Assembly: GCF_900108485.1 (NCBI RefSeq)
Contig: NZ_FNXF01000012.1
Coordinates: forward strand, 84,057-145,032
Source of the DNA: Rheinheimera pacifica
Lineage (GTDB): Bacteria; Pseudomonadota; Gammaproteobacteria; Enterobacterales; Alteromonadaceae
Length of the DNA stretch: 60,976 nucleotides
Reading direction: 5' to 3'
Part shown: piece after piece, positions 9,141 through 19,619 of the stretch
How the letters are laid out: every line of letters starts with the position of its first letter
How positions within the stretch are numbered: position 1 is the first letter of the stretch
Made by a program: the position numbers and the translations under genes
Notes under the pieces: model-generated
Databases searched by the model: none
What the model was told of the DNA's origin: nothing
Seen by the model: the letters and a program-made list of their open reading frames with translations, nothing else

Positions 9141-10919
9141 TTATTGCGCTTTAGCCACCACTGCGATACCCAGCTCAGCCAGTTGCGCCGGGTTAGCGGC
9201 GCCCGGGGCATCCGTTAACGGGCAGGCCGCAGTGGCAGTTTTCGGGAACGCCATCACATCACGAATTGACGTAGCGCCAGTCATTAACATGACTAAACGA
9301 TCCAGGCCGAAAGCCAAACCAGCGTGCGGTGGCGCACCGTATTTTAATGCTTCAAGCAGGAAGCCAAATTTCTCTGCCGCTTCTTCATCGCTGATCCCCA
9401 GCAAGGTGAAAACCTTAGCCTGTACTTCAGCAGTGTGAATACGCACCGAACCGCCACCTAACTCGGTACCGTTTAATACCATATCGTAGGCATTAGACAG
9501 CAGTTTACCCAGCTCAAGCTCGTTATTGGCAGTGTTTAAAAACGCCGCCGTATCCAGTGGCGAGGTAAAGGGGTGATGCACAGCAGAAAAACTACCATCG
9601 TCGTTTTCTTCAAACATCGGGAAATCCACTACCCACAGTGGTTTCCAGCCCGGCTGAGTAATACCTAAGTCTTCGCCCAGCTTTAAGCGCAGCGCACCCA
9701 TGGCTTCACAGACCACTTTGTAGCTGTCGGCACCGAAGAAAATTAAATCGCCATTGGCAGCACCAGTGCGGGCAATAATAGTGCTGATAATGTCCGGTGT
9801 TAAAAACTTGGCAACCGGCGATTGCACGCCATCCGCGCCTGCTGCGACATCATTCACCTTCATCCAGGCTAAGCCTTTAGCACCGTAAATGCCGACAAAG
9901 CTGGTGTAGTTATCGATATCTTTACGCGATACTTTTTCGGCAGCGCCCGGCACTTTAAGGGCTACTACACGGCCTTTGGCATCGTTAGCCGGGCCGGAGA
10001 ACACTTTAAATTCAACGTCTTTGAGTAAATCGGCCACATCGACAAACTGCATCGGGTTGCGCAAATCCGGTTTGTCTGAGCCATACAGCCGCATCGCTTC
10101 CCAATATTGCATGCGTGGCATCTTGCCTAAATCGACACCCAACAACTGGTTAAACATCTGTTGCACCATTTGCTCAGTCACTGCCATGACCTGCTCGGCA
10201 CTCATAAAAGAGGTTTCAATATCAATCTGGGTGAATTCCGGCTGGCGATCAGCACGTAAGTCTTCATCACGGAAGCATTTAACTATTTGGTAGTAACGGT
10301 CCAGGCCTGACATCATCAGCAATTGTTTAAACAACTGCGGTGATTGTGGCAGCGCAAAAAACTGGCCCTTATGCGTACGGCTTGGCACTAAATAGTCGCG
10401 CGCGCCTTCCGGCGTCGCTTTGGTCAGAATGGGTGTTTCAACATCCATAAAGCCGTGGCTGTCCATAAAGTTACGCACAAAGCTGGTTACTTTAGCGCGA
10501 AACTTTAACCGATCACTCATCAGCGGGCGGCGCAAGTCCAGATAACGGTACTTTAAGCGCTGCTCTTCGCTGTTATTCTGGTTGGAGTCCAGCGGCAGCG
10601 GGGCTGCTTTATTAAGAATAACCAACTCACTGGCGTATACTTCGACTGCGCCGGTGGCCATATCTTTGTTAATCTGAGAATCCGGCCGCGCCCGCACCTG
10701 GCCTTTAATTTGAATGCAGAATTCATTGCGCAGTGTATAGGCAACGTCAAACAGGTCTTTTAGATCCGGGTCACAAACTACCTGCACCATGCCTTCACGG
10801 TCGCGCAGGTCTAAAAAAATTAAACCACCCAGATCGCGGCGCCGGTTAACCCAGCCGCATAAAGACACTTGTTGCCCAACATGTTGTGCGGTTAATAAGC
10901 CGCAATAATGGCTACGCAT
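9141..10919 (-). CDS. aspS: Aspartate--tRNA ligase
   Basis: AspRS charges tRNA-Asp. The 592-aa product has the bacterial-type architecture: an N-terminal OB-fold anticodon-binding domain (about residues 1-110; [21 protein letters not shown]), class II motif 2 in [18 protein letters not shown], the bacterial GAD insertion (about 290-420), and motif 3 in [15 protein letters not shown] near the C-terminus. Length matches the E. coli enzyme (590 aa). The discriminating/non-discriminating specificity cannot be told from this alone. Confidence 0.97.
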   Translation of the reverse strand: MRSHYCGLLTAQHVGQQVSLCGWVNRRRDLGGLIFLDLRDREGMVQVVCDPDLKDLFDVAYTLRNEFCIQIKGQVRARPDSQINKDMATGAVEVYASELVILNKAAPLPLDSNQNNSEEQRLKYRYLDLRRPLMSDRLKFRAKVTSFVRNFMDSHGFMDVETPILTKATPEGARDYLVPSRTHKGQFFALPQSPQLFKQLLMMSGLDRYYQIVKCFRDEDLRADRQPEFTQIDIETSFMSAEQVMAVTEQMVQQMFNQLLGVDLGKMPRMQYWEAMRLYGSDKPDLRNPMQFVDVADLLKDVEFKVFSGPANDAKGRVVALKVPGAAEKVSRKDIDNYTSFVGIYGAKGLAWMKVNDVAAGADGVQSPVAKFLTPDIISTIIARTGAANGDLIFFGADSYKVVCEAMGALRLKLGEDLGITQPGWKPLWVVDFPMFEENDDGSFSAVHHPFTSPLDTAAFLNTANNELELGKLLSNAYDMVLNGTELGGGSVRIHTAEVQAKVFTLLGISDEEAAEKFGFLLEALKYGAPPHAGLAFGLDRLVMLMTGATSIRDVMAFPKTATAACPLTDAPGAANPAQLAELGIAVVAKAQ

Positions 10920-11002
10920 TAAACCTTCCTTCTACCTTGCTAATCAGCGGTACTAAAATGACGGCTAATTATATAGAAATGACGCCTAATGTCACTGCCC
11001 GC

Positions 11003-13825
11003 TTACGAAAACACCGAACGGGAAAAACAATACTGATTCTTGCCTTGCTGCTTAACCCGGTACATCAGGCTGTCAGCCACTTTCAGCAATTTGGCACTGT
11101 CGGTACCATCATCCGGATATACGGCAATACCGATGCTGGCACCTATCTTAACCTCACCTACCGAGAGGGTTACCGGTTGGCTTAGCTGGTGCAACATTTT
11201 CTCTGCCACAATGGCGGCATCTTCACGGCTGAGCAGGCCAGTGAGTAACACCACAAATTCATCGCCGCCAAAACGGGCAACGGTATCGCTTTTTCTGACC
11301 GCGTCTTTGAGTATCAAAGCAAGTTTCAGCAGCAGCTCATCGCCAACATCATGGCCGTAAAGATCATTTACCTCTTTAAAACCGTCCAGGTCGATAAATA
11401 ACAACGCCAGAATTTCATTATGCCGGGCATGTTGTAACAGAGCCTGCTCTATCCGCTCTTTAATCAGGCCACGATTAGGTAATTGTGTTAAATCATCATG
11501 TGTGGCCATAAAACGCATTTTTTGTTCGGCTTGCCGGCGCAGACGTACTTCTTTGCGCAACGAAAGATTCCAAATCACAAAAAAGGTCAGCAATGCCAAT
11601 GCCGCGCCACCAATTTGCCACATCATGCGGTTAAACTGAGCTTTGTTAATGCCCTGCGTGATCTGAAAGCTAAACCACTTTTGATACAACTGCTGCCGCT
11701 CTGCCTGGCCGATGCTGCGCAGCCCCTTGTTGAGGATCTCTAATAACGGCTGGTAATCATTGCGTACCGCAATCAACGATGGGTAAGACGGTAAATCATC
11801 CAGCACCTGCACGCGCAGATACATATAGCCAGTCTGGCGCAACATTTCGCTGGCAGCTTCGACGGAATCAATAACAAAATCGACTTCGTGCTGCAGCAAA
11901 AGATCCAATCCACGGCGCAAGTCAGCAACAGGCTTTACGTCAATTTGTGGATAAGCATCATTAAGGTGTTTAGCCAATTGATAGTCTTTGTATATTGCCA
12001 CCCGTTTACCATTCAGATCAGCGGTACTGACCACTGTAGCGGCATCTCCGCGGCTGAGAGCCGCCCATTGTATTGACCAGAACTCGTCGCTAAACACCGC
12101 ATAACTTTTACGATCTTCCCGCTGCGAAACATTAGCAATAAGGTCGAGCTTTTTTTGCTGTAAGTCGGCCAGCATAACGTCGAACTGGCTGTAAACGCTG
12201 ATGTCAAAATCAATATTCATCCGCTTGCTGAGTAAATTAAACATATCAACGGTAACACCTGCCGGGTTGCCATCCTCATCGACAAATTCCATTGGTGCCC
12301 AGTCGCTGAGCATACCAACACGCAGCTTGCTATGGTTGTTCAGCCAGTCGGTTTCTTTAAAAGATAACGGTACTTTGTCGCGAAAAGTCGAAAAATAATA
12401 TTGCGATTTATCCGTGATCCAACGCTGCTCTGCCTGTATCAGCGTATCGAGCTTCAATGCTGTAAAACCTTGCCGGATATGCTCTGCCAACTCAGGTTTA
12501 TCCGCTCTGACCAGGCTGTACAAAGGCGAACTGACACTGCTTGATTCCAGCCGGTTAAAACTGTCCCAAACGTTTAATTGCTGTAAGCGCATCGGCATAG
12601 TGGCAGAGGCACCAAAAAAGCCCAGCAGCTCTTCGCTTAACGAGGCGTCCAGCATCTCATTCAGGGAGCGATACCTGACAAACTCTAATTGCGGATAGCG
12701 TATCTGTAACTCGGCTACGTAAGGCGCATTTTCAAACACCCCCACTTTACCGGTAGTGGTGTCGTCCAATTGTTTCAGCTGCAATTTTGTCGGGCTGAAG
12801 AATTCTGAATTAAAACTGTAAAGCTGATGTGCATCCTGCAGATTGTCGGGCAGGCCTTTGTTGTCAGGAAAAGCCACCACTACATCAATCCGGCCTTTTT
12901 GCAGATTGCTCAGATTATTGAATGAAGTGTCTGGTACAAAAGCGATTTTTGTACCGGTTTGCTCAGACCAGTGTTGCCACATATCAACAAACAGCCCCTG
13001 CGCCTCGCCCTGCAACGAGACATGCATATATGGCTGGTTATCAATAGACACACCAAGCAACAAGGTATCCTGCTCTGCAGGCACTCCCAGCCAGCGTCTT
13101 TCAAGCTCATCAAGAAAGCTACGGTTAAGCCGCGCAGTTGCCTCAGCCAACTGTTGTGCCAGTTGCTTATTGGCAGGCAGCACCGCATATACCAGCTCCA
13201 TCTTGCGCAATGCAATACGGCGGAACAAAGGAAACTTACGGTTAAGCTCTTCATAGCGGGGGTCTTGCGTAGGCAGCCGGTCCAGACCGGTAAAAGCGGC
13301 AACTTTTCCATCAAGGGCAGCCTGATACAAGGCAGTAATATTAGGAAAATACATAAAGTTGCCTTGCGGCAATTGTTGTTTTAACGCCGCCAGGTGGCCG
13401 GTATTTTCCACCACACCTATCACGAAGGGTTGCAGGTCTGTTAACGAGTTAACCCCGGTTAAATCGCGCATTACGTAGATATTGCTAAAAGCCTCAATAT
13501 TAAGCTCTGTAAGCTTAAACATGGCACTGCGCTCTGGCGTGCTAGCCATAGCGCCATGTAACTGCACATCGCCTTGTTGCAGCAGTTTTAAAGTGTCTGG
13601 CCAATCGGCAGCAATAAAGTCTATCTGAATGTTTTCCTGGCGACCCACTTCGCGCCAGTAATCAACGGCCAGCCCGGCTACTTCGCCGTCAGCATTGGTA
13701 AACATATAAGGATAAGTGTCTGCACTTAACGCCACCTGCAACCTCGCAGGTAAGCCGGTTTCAGACGCATAAGTATGTGCCAGCGACAACATCAGCAACA
13801 AAGCTAAGGTAGATTTACCAATCAT
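11003..13825 (-). CDS. Membrane diguanylate cyclase with three periplasmic solute-binding domains
   Basis: The 940-aa product has a signal peptide (ending near HTYAS-E), three consecutive SBP_bac_3/PBPb-type domains (about residues 28-245, 255-470 and 497-720; each opens with an 'xVGxxxDxxPYM/APMEF' type strand), a membrane helix (about 735-753) and a C-terminal GGDEF domain. The active-site motif GGDEF is intact at about 852-856 and the inhibitory RxxD site (RKSD) sits five residues upstream, so it should make c-di-GMP with product feedback. The ligand is unknown; such domains bind amino acids or other small solutes. Family members usually carry one or two such domains. Confidence 0.9.
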   Translation of the reverse strand: MIGKSTLALLLMLSLAHTYASETGLPARLQVALSADTYPYMFTNADGEVAGLAVDYWREVGRQENIQIDFIAADWPDTLKLLQQGDVQLHGAMASTPERSAMFKLTELNIEAFSNIYVMRDLTGVNSLTDLQPFVIGVVENTGHLAALKQQLPQGNFMYFPNITALYQAALDGKVAAFTGLDRLPTQDPRYEELNRKFPLFRRIALRKMELVYAVLPANKQLAQQLAEATARLNRSFLDELERRWLGVPAEQDTLLLGVSIDNQPYMHVSLQGEAQGLFVDMWQHWSEQTGTKIAFVPDTSFNNLSNLQKGRIDVVVAFPDNKGLPDNLQDAHQLYSFNSEFFSPTKLQLKQLDDTTTGKVGVFENAPYVAELQIRYPQLEFVRYRSLNEMLDASLSEELLGFFGASATMPMRLQQLNVWDSFNRLESSSVSSPLYSLVRADKPELAEHIRQGFTALKLDTLIQAEQRWITDKSQYYFSTFRDKVPLSFKETDWLNNHSKLRVGMLSDWAPMEFVDEDGNPAGVTVDMFNLLSKRMNIDFDISVYSQFDVMLADLQQKKLDLIANVSQREDRKSYAVFSDEFWSIQWAALSRGDAATVVSTADLNGKRVAIYKDYQLAKHLNDAYPQIDVKPVADLRRGLDLLLQHEVDFVIDSVEAASEMLRQTGYMYLRVQVLDDLPSYPSLIAVRNDYQPLLEILNKGLRSIGQAERQQLYQKWFSFQITQGINKAQFNRMMWQIGGAALALLTFFVIWNLSLRKEVRLRRQAEQKMRFMATHDDLTQLPNRGLIKERIEQALLQHARHNEILALLFIDLDGFKEVNDLYGHDVGDELLLKLALILKDAVRKSDTVARFGGDEFVVLLTGLLSREDAAIVAEKMLHQLSQPVTLSVGEVKIGASIGIAVYPDDGTDSAKLLKVADSLMYRVKQQGKNQYCFSRSVFS

Positions 13826-13891
13826 TATGTTATGCTTCCCAGCCTTAGTCTGTTAGTTGTACGCCGCCACGGGAGTAAGGTCAAGTCAGCT

Positions 13892-14728
13892 ATGTTATAT
13901 CTCGGCTGCCCGGTATGGGCCAACCCAAAATGGAAAAACGCGATCTACACTGTAGACGCAAAAGCAACCGACTTTTTGCCGCAATATGCCCGTTATTTTA
14001 ACAGTGCTGAGGGCAACACCACCTTTTATGCTGATCCATCAGATGACACATTAAAGCGCTGGCAGCAAGACACGCCCGAGCACTACCGTTTTACTTTAAA
14101 AGTGCCGCAGCGCATCAGCCATCATGGTGGTGCAGACAGCCTGGTGCAGCTGGCAGACTGGCTTAAACGCATGGCTGTACTTGGCCAGAAGCTGGCGCTG
14201 GTGCATCTGCAACTGCCCGCCCGCACAGGCCCGGCCGACTTTGGCCAAATCAGTACACTGGTTGAGCAAATTAGCCAACAGTACCGCTGTGCACTGGAAG
14301 TACGCCATCCGGCTTTTTTTGACAAAGGCCAATATGAAATTCAGCTGCACAAAATGTTGCAGCACTATAAAGCTGAGCGCGTAGTAATCGACAGCAGAGC
14401 CTTATTTTCTGTGCCTGCAACCACTCAGGCGTTAATTGATGCCCAAGCCAAAAAACCACGGGTACCGGTGCATGCAATAAGTTTCAGCCAAACGCCTATG
14501 TTAAGGTTTATCGGTACTGATGATATGGCAGTAAACCGGCAGTTTTATCAGCCATGGCTTACTAAAGTGCCGCAATGGCTCGATGAAGGCAAAAGCCCGT
14601 TTTGCTTTTTTCATACGCCGGATAACCATTTAGCACCACAACTATGCCGCCAGTTTGCACAGGATTTAGCTTACGCCCACAGCTGCCTCGCGCCCTGGCC
14701 AGGCGAGCAGCAATTCAGTTTGCTGTAG
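13892..14728 (+). CDS. DUF72 (YecE-like) family protein
   Basis: DUF72 proteins are TIM-barrel-like proteins of unknown biochemical role. The product (278 aa from the ATG at 13892) begins MLYLGCPVWANPKWKN and contains YFNSAEGNTTFYADPSDDTL and FTLKVPQRISHHG, matching the family's conserved N-terminal half, including the Glu-Gly-Asn-x-Thr-Phe-Tyr block. An upstream in-frame ATG at 13832 would add 20 residues that do not fit the family, so I reject it. Divergent from the diguanylate cyclase gene. Confidence 0.88.
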   Translation: MLYLGCPVWANPKWKNAIYTVDAKATDFLPQYARYFNSAEGNTTFYADPSDDTLKRWQQDTPEHYRFTLKVPQRISHHGGADSLVQLADWLKRMAVLGQKLALVHLQLPARTGPADFGQISTLVEQISQQYRCALEVRHPAFFDKGQYEIQLHKMLQHYKAERVVIDSRALFSVPATTQALIDAQAKKPRVPVHAISFSQTPMLRFIGTDDMAVNRQFYQPWLTKVPQWLDEGKSPFCFFHTPDNHLAPQLCRQFAQDLAYAHSCLAPWPGEQQFSLL

Positions 14729-14787
14729 TTTTGCGATATTTAAGGTAAAATAGCGCCACTTACACTGCTTTCTACCGACAAGTTTTT

Positions 14788-15513
14788 ATGCAAAAAGATG
14801 CTATTTTCGCCGAGCCACTGGCTCATATTCAGGATTTTCGTTTTGACGATCAGGTCGCCGACGTATTCCCCGACATGATCCAGCGCTCGGTACCCGGCTA
14901 TCAAACTATTATTCAAACCATTGGCAAGTTAAGCGGCCGCTTTCAACAGCCTGACAGTAATTACTACGATCTGGGCTGCTCGCTTGGTGCCGCAACACTG
15001 GCAATGCGGCGCAATATCAGCGTAGCCAACAGCAGGATCATCGCGGTAGATAACAGTAGTGCTATGGTAGAGCGCTGCGAGCGGCATTTGCTGGCGTTTC
15101 GCTCTGATATACCGGTTGAGGTAAAACTGGCTGATATTCGTCAGCAACCGATTGAACAGGCCGCTATAGTGGTAATTAACTTTACCTTGCAGTTTTTACC
15201 CAAAGAAGACCGTAATACCCTGATTAGCCGCGTATATCAGGGCCTAAAACCGGGCGGTTTACTGATCCTGTCAGAAAAGTTTATCAATAAAGACGCGCAG
15301 ACTAACGACTTATTGGTGGAGTTACACCACGACTTTAAACGCGCTAACGGCTACAGCGAGCTGGAAATCAGCCAAAAACGTAGCGCACTGGAGAATGTAA
15401 TGAAGCCAGATACCCTGCCGGAACACCAGCAACGCTTGCAACAAGCCGGTTTTACCAGCCAGACACTATGGTTTCAGTGTTTTAATTTCTGCTCAATGGT
15501 CGCGATTAAATAA
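14788..15513 (+). CDS. cmoA: Carboxy-S-adenosyl-L-methionine synthase CmoA
   Basis: CmoA converts SAM and prephenate into carboxy-SAM, the donor used by CmoB to make 5-oxyacetic acid uridine (cmo5U) at wobble position 34 of tRNAs. The 241-aa product has a Rossmann methyltransferase fold with motif [17 protein letters not shown] and the following acidic strand [14 protein letters not shown], close to E. coli CmoA in length and sequence. cmoB follows 24 bases downstream. Confidence 0.96.
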   Translation: MQKDAIFAEPLAHIQDFRFDDQVADVFPDMIQRSVPGYQTIIQTIGKLSGRFQQPDSNYYDLGCSLGAATLAMRRNISVANSRIIAVDNSSAMVERCERHLLAFRSDIPVEVKLADIRQQPIEQAAIVVINFTLQFLPKEDRNTLISRVYQGLKPGGLLILSEKFINKDAQTNDLLVELHHDFKRANGYSELEISQKRSALENVMKPDTLPEHQQRLQQAGFTSQTLWFQCFNFCSMVAIK

Positions 15514-15537
15514 GACCGCTCTTACATAAGGTTAGCT

Positions 15538-16503
15538 ATGCTCGACTTCACACCTTTTTATGCCCAACTGGCCAGTAATAAATTGCATAGCTGGCTGCAG
15601 ACGTTACCTGCGCAGCTGGCAAGCTGGAGCAAAGACGCCCTGCATGGCGACTTTAAACAGTGGCAAAAGGTAATCAGCAATCTGCCAACCACCACACCCA
15701 GCATGATTGAGCTAAAAACTGCGGTGCAGTTTGGCAGTGCAGACGATATCAGCAGCGGTGAAGCGCAGCAAATTCGTTACTTACTGCAGCAGTTAAAGCC
15801 CTGGCGAAAAGGTCCGTTTAATATTCACGGTATTGCTATTGATACCGAATGGCGCTCTGACTTTAAATGGGATCGGGTACTGCCGCATATTGCGCCGCTG
15901 GCACACCGCACTGTGCTGGATGTGGGCTGTGGCAGTGGTTATCACCTGTGGCGCATGCGCGGCGAAGGCGCAGAATTTGTCGTCGGCATTGACCCGTCGC
16001 AGCTGTTTTATGCCCAGTTTCAGGCGATAAAACACTTTAACCCTGATCCCGCGGTAAACCTGATCCCCATCGGTATTGATGAGATGCCGGCGCTAAAGCA
16101 GTTTGATACCGTATTCTCGATGGGCGTATTGTACCACCGCCGCTCACCGCTGGATTTTCTGCAGCAGCTGAAAAACCAGCTGCGCCCCGGTGGCGAGTTG
16201 GTGTTGGAAACTCTAGTGGTAGAAGGCGACGAAAATACAGTATTAGTGCCCGGCGAGCGTTATGCCAAAATGCGCAATGTCTGGTTTATTCCCAGCGTAG
16301 CCGCCTTAACGCACTGGCTGCAGCGGCTGGGCTTTAGCAATGTACGGCTGGTAGATTTAAACCGCACTACGTTAGATGAGCAGCGTAAAACCGACTGGAT
16401 GGACAATGAAAGTTTAATTGATTTTCTTGATGCAACTGATCATAGTAAAACCATCGAAGGCTATCCGGCACCGCTTCGAGCGGTGATTGTCGCCAACGTT
16501 TAA
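15538..16503 (+). CDS. cmoB: tRNA U34 carboxymethyltransferase CmoB
   Basis: CmoB transfers the carboxymethyl group of carboxy-SAM to 5-hydroxyuridine at tRNA position 34. The 321-aa product has the family-specific N-terminal helical region (about residues 1-100) with [23 protein letters not shown]-type motif [16 protein letters not shown] (about 124-138), and [16 protein letters not shown]. Pairing with cmoA makes the assignment firm. Confidence 0.97.
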   Translation: MLDFTPFYAQLASNKLHSWLQTLPAQLASWSKDALHGDFKQWQKVISNLPTTTPSMIELKTAVQFGSADDISSGEAQQIRYLLQQLKPWRKGPFNIHGIAIDTEWRSDFKWDRVLPHIAPLAHRTVLDVGCGSGYHLWRMRGEGAEFVVGIDPSQLFYAQFQAIKHFNPDPAVNLIPIGIDEMPALKQFDTVFSMGVLYHRRSPLDFLQQLKNQLRPGGELVLETLVVEGDENTVLVPGERYAKMRNVWFIPSVAALTHWLQRLGFSNVRLVDLNRTTLDEQRKTDWMDNESLIDFLDATDHSKTIEGYPAPLRAVIVANV

Positions 16504-16526
16504 CGCCACAGGAGCGCACACCCGTT

Positions 16527-17423
16527 ATGCCTTATCGTCCACGTTCAACTCTGGAGCAATGGCGCATTTTGCAAGCAGTGGTCGATGCCGGCGGCTATGC
16601 TCAGGCGGCTGAGATGCTGAATAAAAGCCAGTCATCACTCAACCACGCCGTAGCGAAATTGCAAAACCAGTTGGGTGTTGAACTGCTGGAAGTGCGCGGC
16701 CGCAAAGCCTATCTGACCGAAGCCGGTGAAGTGATGCTGCGCCGCTCCCGTTTGCTGACACAACAAGTAGAAGATCTGGAATTGCTAGCGGCCAATATTG
16801 ATCAGGGTTGGGAGCCGGAAATTCGCATTGCGGTAGAACTGGCCTACCCGCGACGCTTTTTAAATGAAGCCCTGGCAGCTTTTTATCCGCTTAGCCGCGG
16901 CAGCCGTATTCAGCTTATCGACTGTGTTATTACCGGTACAGCAGAAATGATCCTGCAAAAGCGGGCCGATCTGGTTATTGCCGCTTCGTCGGTTATTCCC
17001 AAAGGCTACCTCGGTGAACATTTATGCAGCACCCGCTTTATTCCGGTTACAGGCAGCCAGAATCCACTGGCCACAGCAAACCATATTGATCAGAATGAGC
17101 TAAGCCAGCATTTGCAACTGGTGATCCGTGATACTGCGCAAAAACCGCAGGAAAATGCCGGTTGGTTGCGGGCAGAACAACGCTGGACGGTAGATAATTT
17201 TTTTGAAGCAATAGAAATTTTGCAACTCGGGCTGGGGTTTTGCTGGCTACCGGATTTTATGGTGACAGACTATATTGCCCGTGGCACTCTGATACAACTA
17301 AGCCTGAACCAAAGCAGCGAGCGCATAGCGACCATATCGCTGGTAGCTCCGAAAGAGGAAACACTTGGCCCCGGCAGTAAACAATTACGCCAGTTAATTC
17401 TGGCGGCTCATCAAAAATCCTGA
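16527..17423 (+). CDS. LysR-family transcriptional regulator
   Basis: The 298-aa product has an N-terminal winged helix-turn-helix (about residues 8-66; LQAVVDAGGYAQAAEMLNKS then QSSLNHAVAKLQNQLGVELL) and a C-terminal substrate-binding domain of the LysR type. It follows cmoB by 23 bases and precedes a small gene by 7 bases on the same strand, so it may be co-transcribed with both. LysR targets are often divergent neighbours, but none is divergent here. The effector and regulon cannot be inferred. Confidence 0.9.
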   Translation: MPYRPRSTLEQWRILQAVVDAGGYAQAAEMLNKSQSSLNHAVAKLQNQLGVELLEVRGRKAYLTEAGEVMLRRSRLLTQQVEDLELLAANIDQGWEPEIRIAVELAYPRRFLNEALAAFYPLSRGSRIQLIDCVITGTAEMILQKRADLVIAASSVIPKGYLGEHLCSTRFIPVTGSQNPLATANHIDQNELSQHLQLVIRDTAQKPQENAGWLRAEQRWTVDNFFEAIEILQLGLGFCWLPDFMVTDYIARGTLIQLSLNQSSERIATISLVAPKEETLGPGSKQLRQLILAAHQKS

Positions 17424-17430
17424 GGCAACG

Positions 17431-17838
17431 ATGCAACAACAAGAACTGAACAACTTAATGCAGGCCGCGGCCGCAGACGCGGTAAACTACGCCGCAGAAG
17501 AACACAAATTAACGCTGGATCACAGCATCGACAGCCTGCAGCAAATTGATGTGCTGTTGGCAGAATTACACAGCCGGGAGCAAAAGCAACGTCATTCAGC
17601 TGAAGTGGTGTTTACCTTATGTAACATTATCGGCGCTTATATTGGTGAGTTGTTTATCGCCAATGTTGGCGGCCACTGGCAGCATGATCAGACTGACAGC
17701 GAAGCGCCCTTTGTTTATATAAGGCTGAATGACAAAGAATTTCCATTCGCTTCAGTGTGTTACCACAAAATCACCCGCGACAACAGCATCAGTTTATATG
17801 ACTATGTAAAGCAGGCCATGGCAAATGCTATGCAGTAA
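17431..17838 (+). CDS. Small conserved-looking protein of unknown function
   Basis: The 135-aa product has no signal peptide and no membrane helix. It has an acidic helical N-terminal half and a C-terminal half with GAYIGELFIANVGGHW, PFVYIRLNDKEFPF and SVCYHKITRD, a Gly-Glu / Trp / Pro / Lys pattern that faintly resembles DUF3806. I do not recognise it with confidence. It starts 7 bases after the LysR stop, so the two are probably translated from one message. Confidence 0.7.
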   Translation: MQQQELNNLMQAAAADAVNYAAEEHKLTLDHSIDSLQQIDVLLAELHSREQKQRHSAEVVFTLCNIIGAYIGELFIANVGGHWQHDQTDSEAPFVYIRLNDKEFPFASVCYHKITRDNSISLYDYVKQAMANAMQ

Positions 17839-17916
17839 GGCTTTTGTCGGCGGCGTTAAGCAGGTAAAATGCCGCCAATTTTTAGCCTTTCCACTTTCAG
17901 TCATTCGAGGATTGCC

Positions 17917-18960
17917 GTGAGCGAGCAGAAAACATCGTTAAGCTACAAAGACGCCGGAGTTGATATTGACGCAGGTAATGCGTTAGTTGAACGTATTAAA
18001 GGCGCAGTCAAACGCACACGTCGCCCTGAGGTTATGGGGGGTTTAGGTGGCTTTGGTGCGCTGTGCCAAATTCCGGCCGGTTATAAAGAACCGGTACTGG
18101 TATCAGGCACTGACGGTGTAGGCACCAAACTGCGACTGGCCATGGACTTAAAACGTCATGACGGTGTAGGTATTGATTTAGTAGCCATGTGTGTTAACGA
18201 TCTGGTCGTTCAAGGTGCAGAGCCGCTGTTTTTCCTTGATTATTACGCCACAGGCAAGCTGGATGTCGACACCGCATCGGCTGTAGTTAACGGCATTGCT
18301 GAAGGTTGTTATCAGTCTGGTTGTTCACTGGTTGGCGGCGAAACCGCCGAAATGCCGGGCATGTATCACGGCGAAGATTATGATATTGCCGGTTTCTGTG
18401 TTGGCGTAGTGGAAAAAGCCGATATTATCGACGGCAGTAAGGTAAAACCAGGCGATCAGTTAATTGCCATGGCGTCTTCCGGCCCACACTCCAATGGTTT
18501 CTCGTTAATTCGTAAAGTACTGGAAGTCAGCGGCCAAAGCCCGGATACACTGCTTGAAGGCAAGTCTCTGGCCGACCACCTGCTGGAGCCTACCCGCATT
18601 TATGTGAAAAACCTGCTTAACCTGTTTAAGCAAACCCCGGTGCATGCGTTGTGTCATATTACCGGTGGTGGTTTTTGGGAAAATATTCCGCGGGTATTAC
18701 CGGAGAATACCAAAGCCGTTATCGATGGTAATAGCTGGCAGTGGCCAGCCATTTTTAACTGGCTGCAGCAGCAAGGCAATATCAGCCGCCACGAAATGTA
18801 CCGCACCTTTAACTGTGGTGTGGGCATGTTGGTGGTAGTACCGCAGGACAAACTGCAACAGGCCATCAGCATACTGCGTGATGCCGGTGAAACAGTATGG
18901 CACCTGGGTGAAATTCAGTCTGCAGCGGCAGGCGATGAGCTGGTTATTATTAACGAATAA
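17917..18960 (+). CDS. purM: Phosphoribosylformylglycinamidine cyclo-ligase (AIR synthase)
   Basis: PurM closes the imidazole ring of FGAM with ATP to give AIR, step five of purine synthesis. The product has the PurM/PurL fold signatures: N-terminal [21 protein letters not shown], the glycine-rich [22 protein letters not shown], and [12 protein letters not shown] prefer the GTG at 17917, which has GAGG seven bases upstream and gives 347 aa (E. coli PurM is 345 aa), over an ATG at 17869 that adds an unrelated tail. I saw no clear PurR box upstream. Confidence 0.96.
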   Translation: MSEQKTSLSYKDAGVDIDAGNALVERIKGAVKRTRRPEVMGGLGGFGALCQIPAGYKEPVLVSGTDGVGTKLRLAMDLKRHDGVGIDLVAMCVNDLVVQGAEPLFFLDYYATGKLDVDTASAVVNGIAEGCYQSGCSLVGGETAEMPGMYHGEDYDIAGFCVGVVEKADIIDGSKVKPGDQLIAMASSGPHSNGFSLIRKVLEVSGQSPDTLLEGKSLADHLLEPTRIYVKNLLNLFKQTPVHALCHITGGGFWENIPRVLPENTKAVIDGNSWQWPAIFNWLQQQGNISRHEMYRTFNCGVGMLVVVPQDKLQQAISILRDAGETVWHLGEIQSAAAGDELVIINE

Positions 18961-18968
18961 GGCAACCG

Positions 18969-19619
18969 ATGAAATCTATCGTAGTACTGATTTCCGGCAG
19001 CGGGTCAAACCTGCAGGCCATTATTGACGCCTGCAGCAGTGGTTTTATCCCTGGTAAAGTCAGTGCCGTGATTTCAAATAAAGCGAATGCCTACGGGCTG
19101 GTACGGGCGAATGAAGCGGGTATCAGCACGCAGGTACTCAGCCATAAAAATTATGCCAGCCGCGACAAATACGATCTGGCACTAACTGACGCCATTGAGC
19201 AGCACAAACCTGATTTAGTGATATTAGCCGGCTTTATGCGTATTCTTACGCCGGCTTTTGTACAACACTTTAACGGCCGCCTGCTTAACATTCACCCTTC
19301 GTTATTACCTAAATATCAGGGCCTGACTACACACCAACGCGCTATTGATGCAGGTGATAGCGAGCATGGTTGCAGTGTACATTTTGTTACCGAGCAGCTT
19401 GATGGTGGCCCGGTCATTTTACAGGCGAAAGTGCCGGTATTTGCCGATGATGATGCCCAAAGCCTCGCTGAGCGGGTACATGAACAGGAACACCGTATTT
19501 ATCCGCTGGTAGTTCGCTGGTTTTGCCAAAACCGTTTACAACAGCACTCAGATCAGGCATGGTTAGATGGCAATTTATTAGCAGCCAACGGTTATGCCAA
19601 TGATGAAGACGAAGACTAG
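18969..19619 (+). CDS. purN: Phosphoribosylglycinamide formyltransferase PurN
   Basis: PurN formylates GAR using 10-formyl-THF. The 216-aa product has ISGSGSNLQAIIDAC at the N-terminus, the catalytic region LAGFMRILTPAFVQHF then LLNIHPSLLPKYQGL with the active-site Asn/His, and HFVTEQLDGGPVILQ with the conserved Asp. It starts 8 bases after purM; the purM-purN pair is standard in gammaproteobacteria. Confidence 0.97.
   Translation: MKSIVVLISGSGSNLQAIIDACSSGFIPGKVSAVISNKANAYGLVRANEAGISTQVLSHKNYASRDKYDLALTDAIEQHKPDLVILAGFMRILTPAFVQHFNGRLLNIHPSLLPKYQGLTTHQRAIDAGDSEHGCSVHFVTEQLDGGPVILQAKVPVFADDDAQSLAERVHEQEHRIYPLVVRWFCQNRLQQHSDQAWLDGNLLAANGYANDEDED

Noticed and set aside
12843..13384. Long open frames on the opposite strand of the diguanylate cyclase gene
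   Set aside because: No ribosome sites, no recognisable domains, and they mirror the codon pattern of the real gene; shadow frames.
17839..17916. PurR operator upstream of purM
   Set aside because: No match to the ACGCAAACGTTTGCGT dyad could be seen in the gap.
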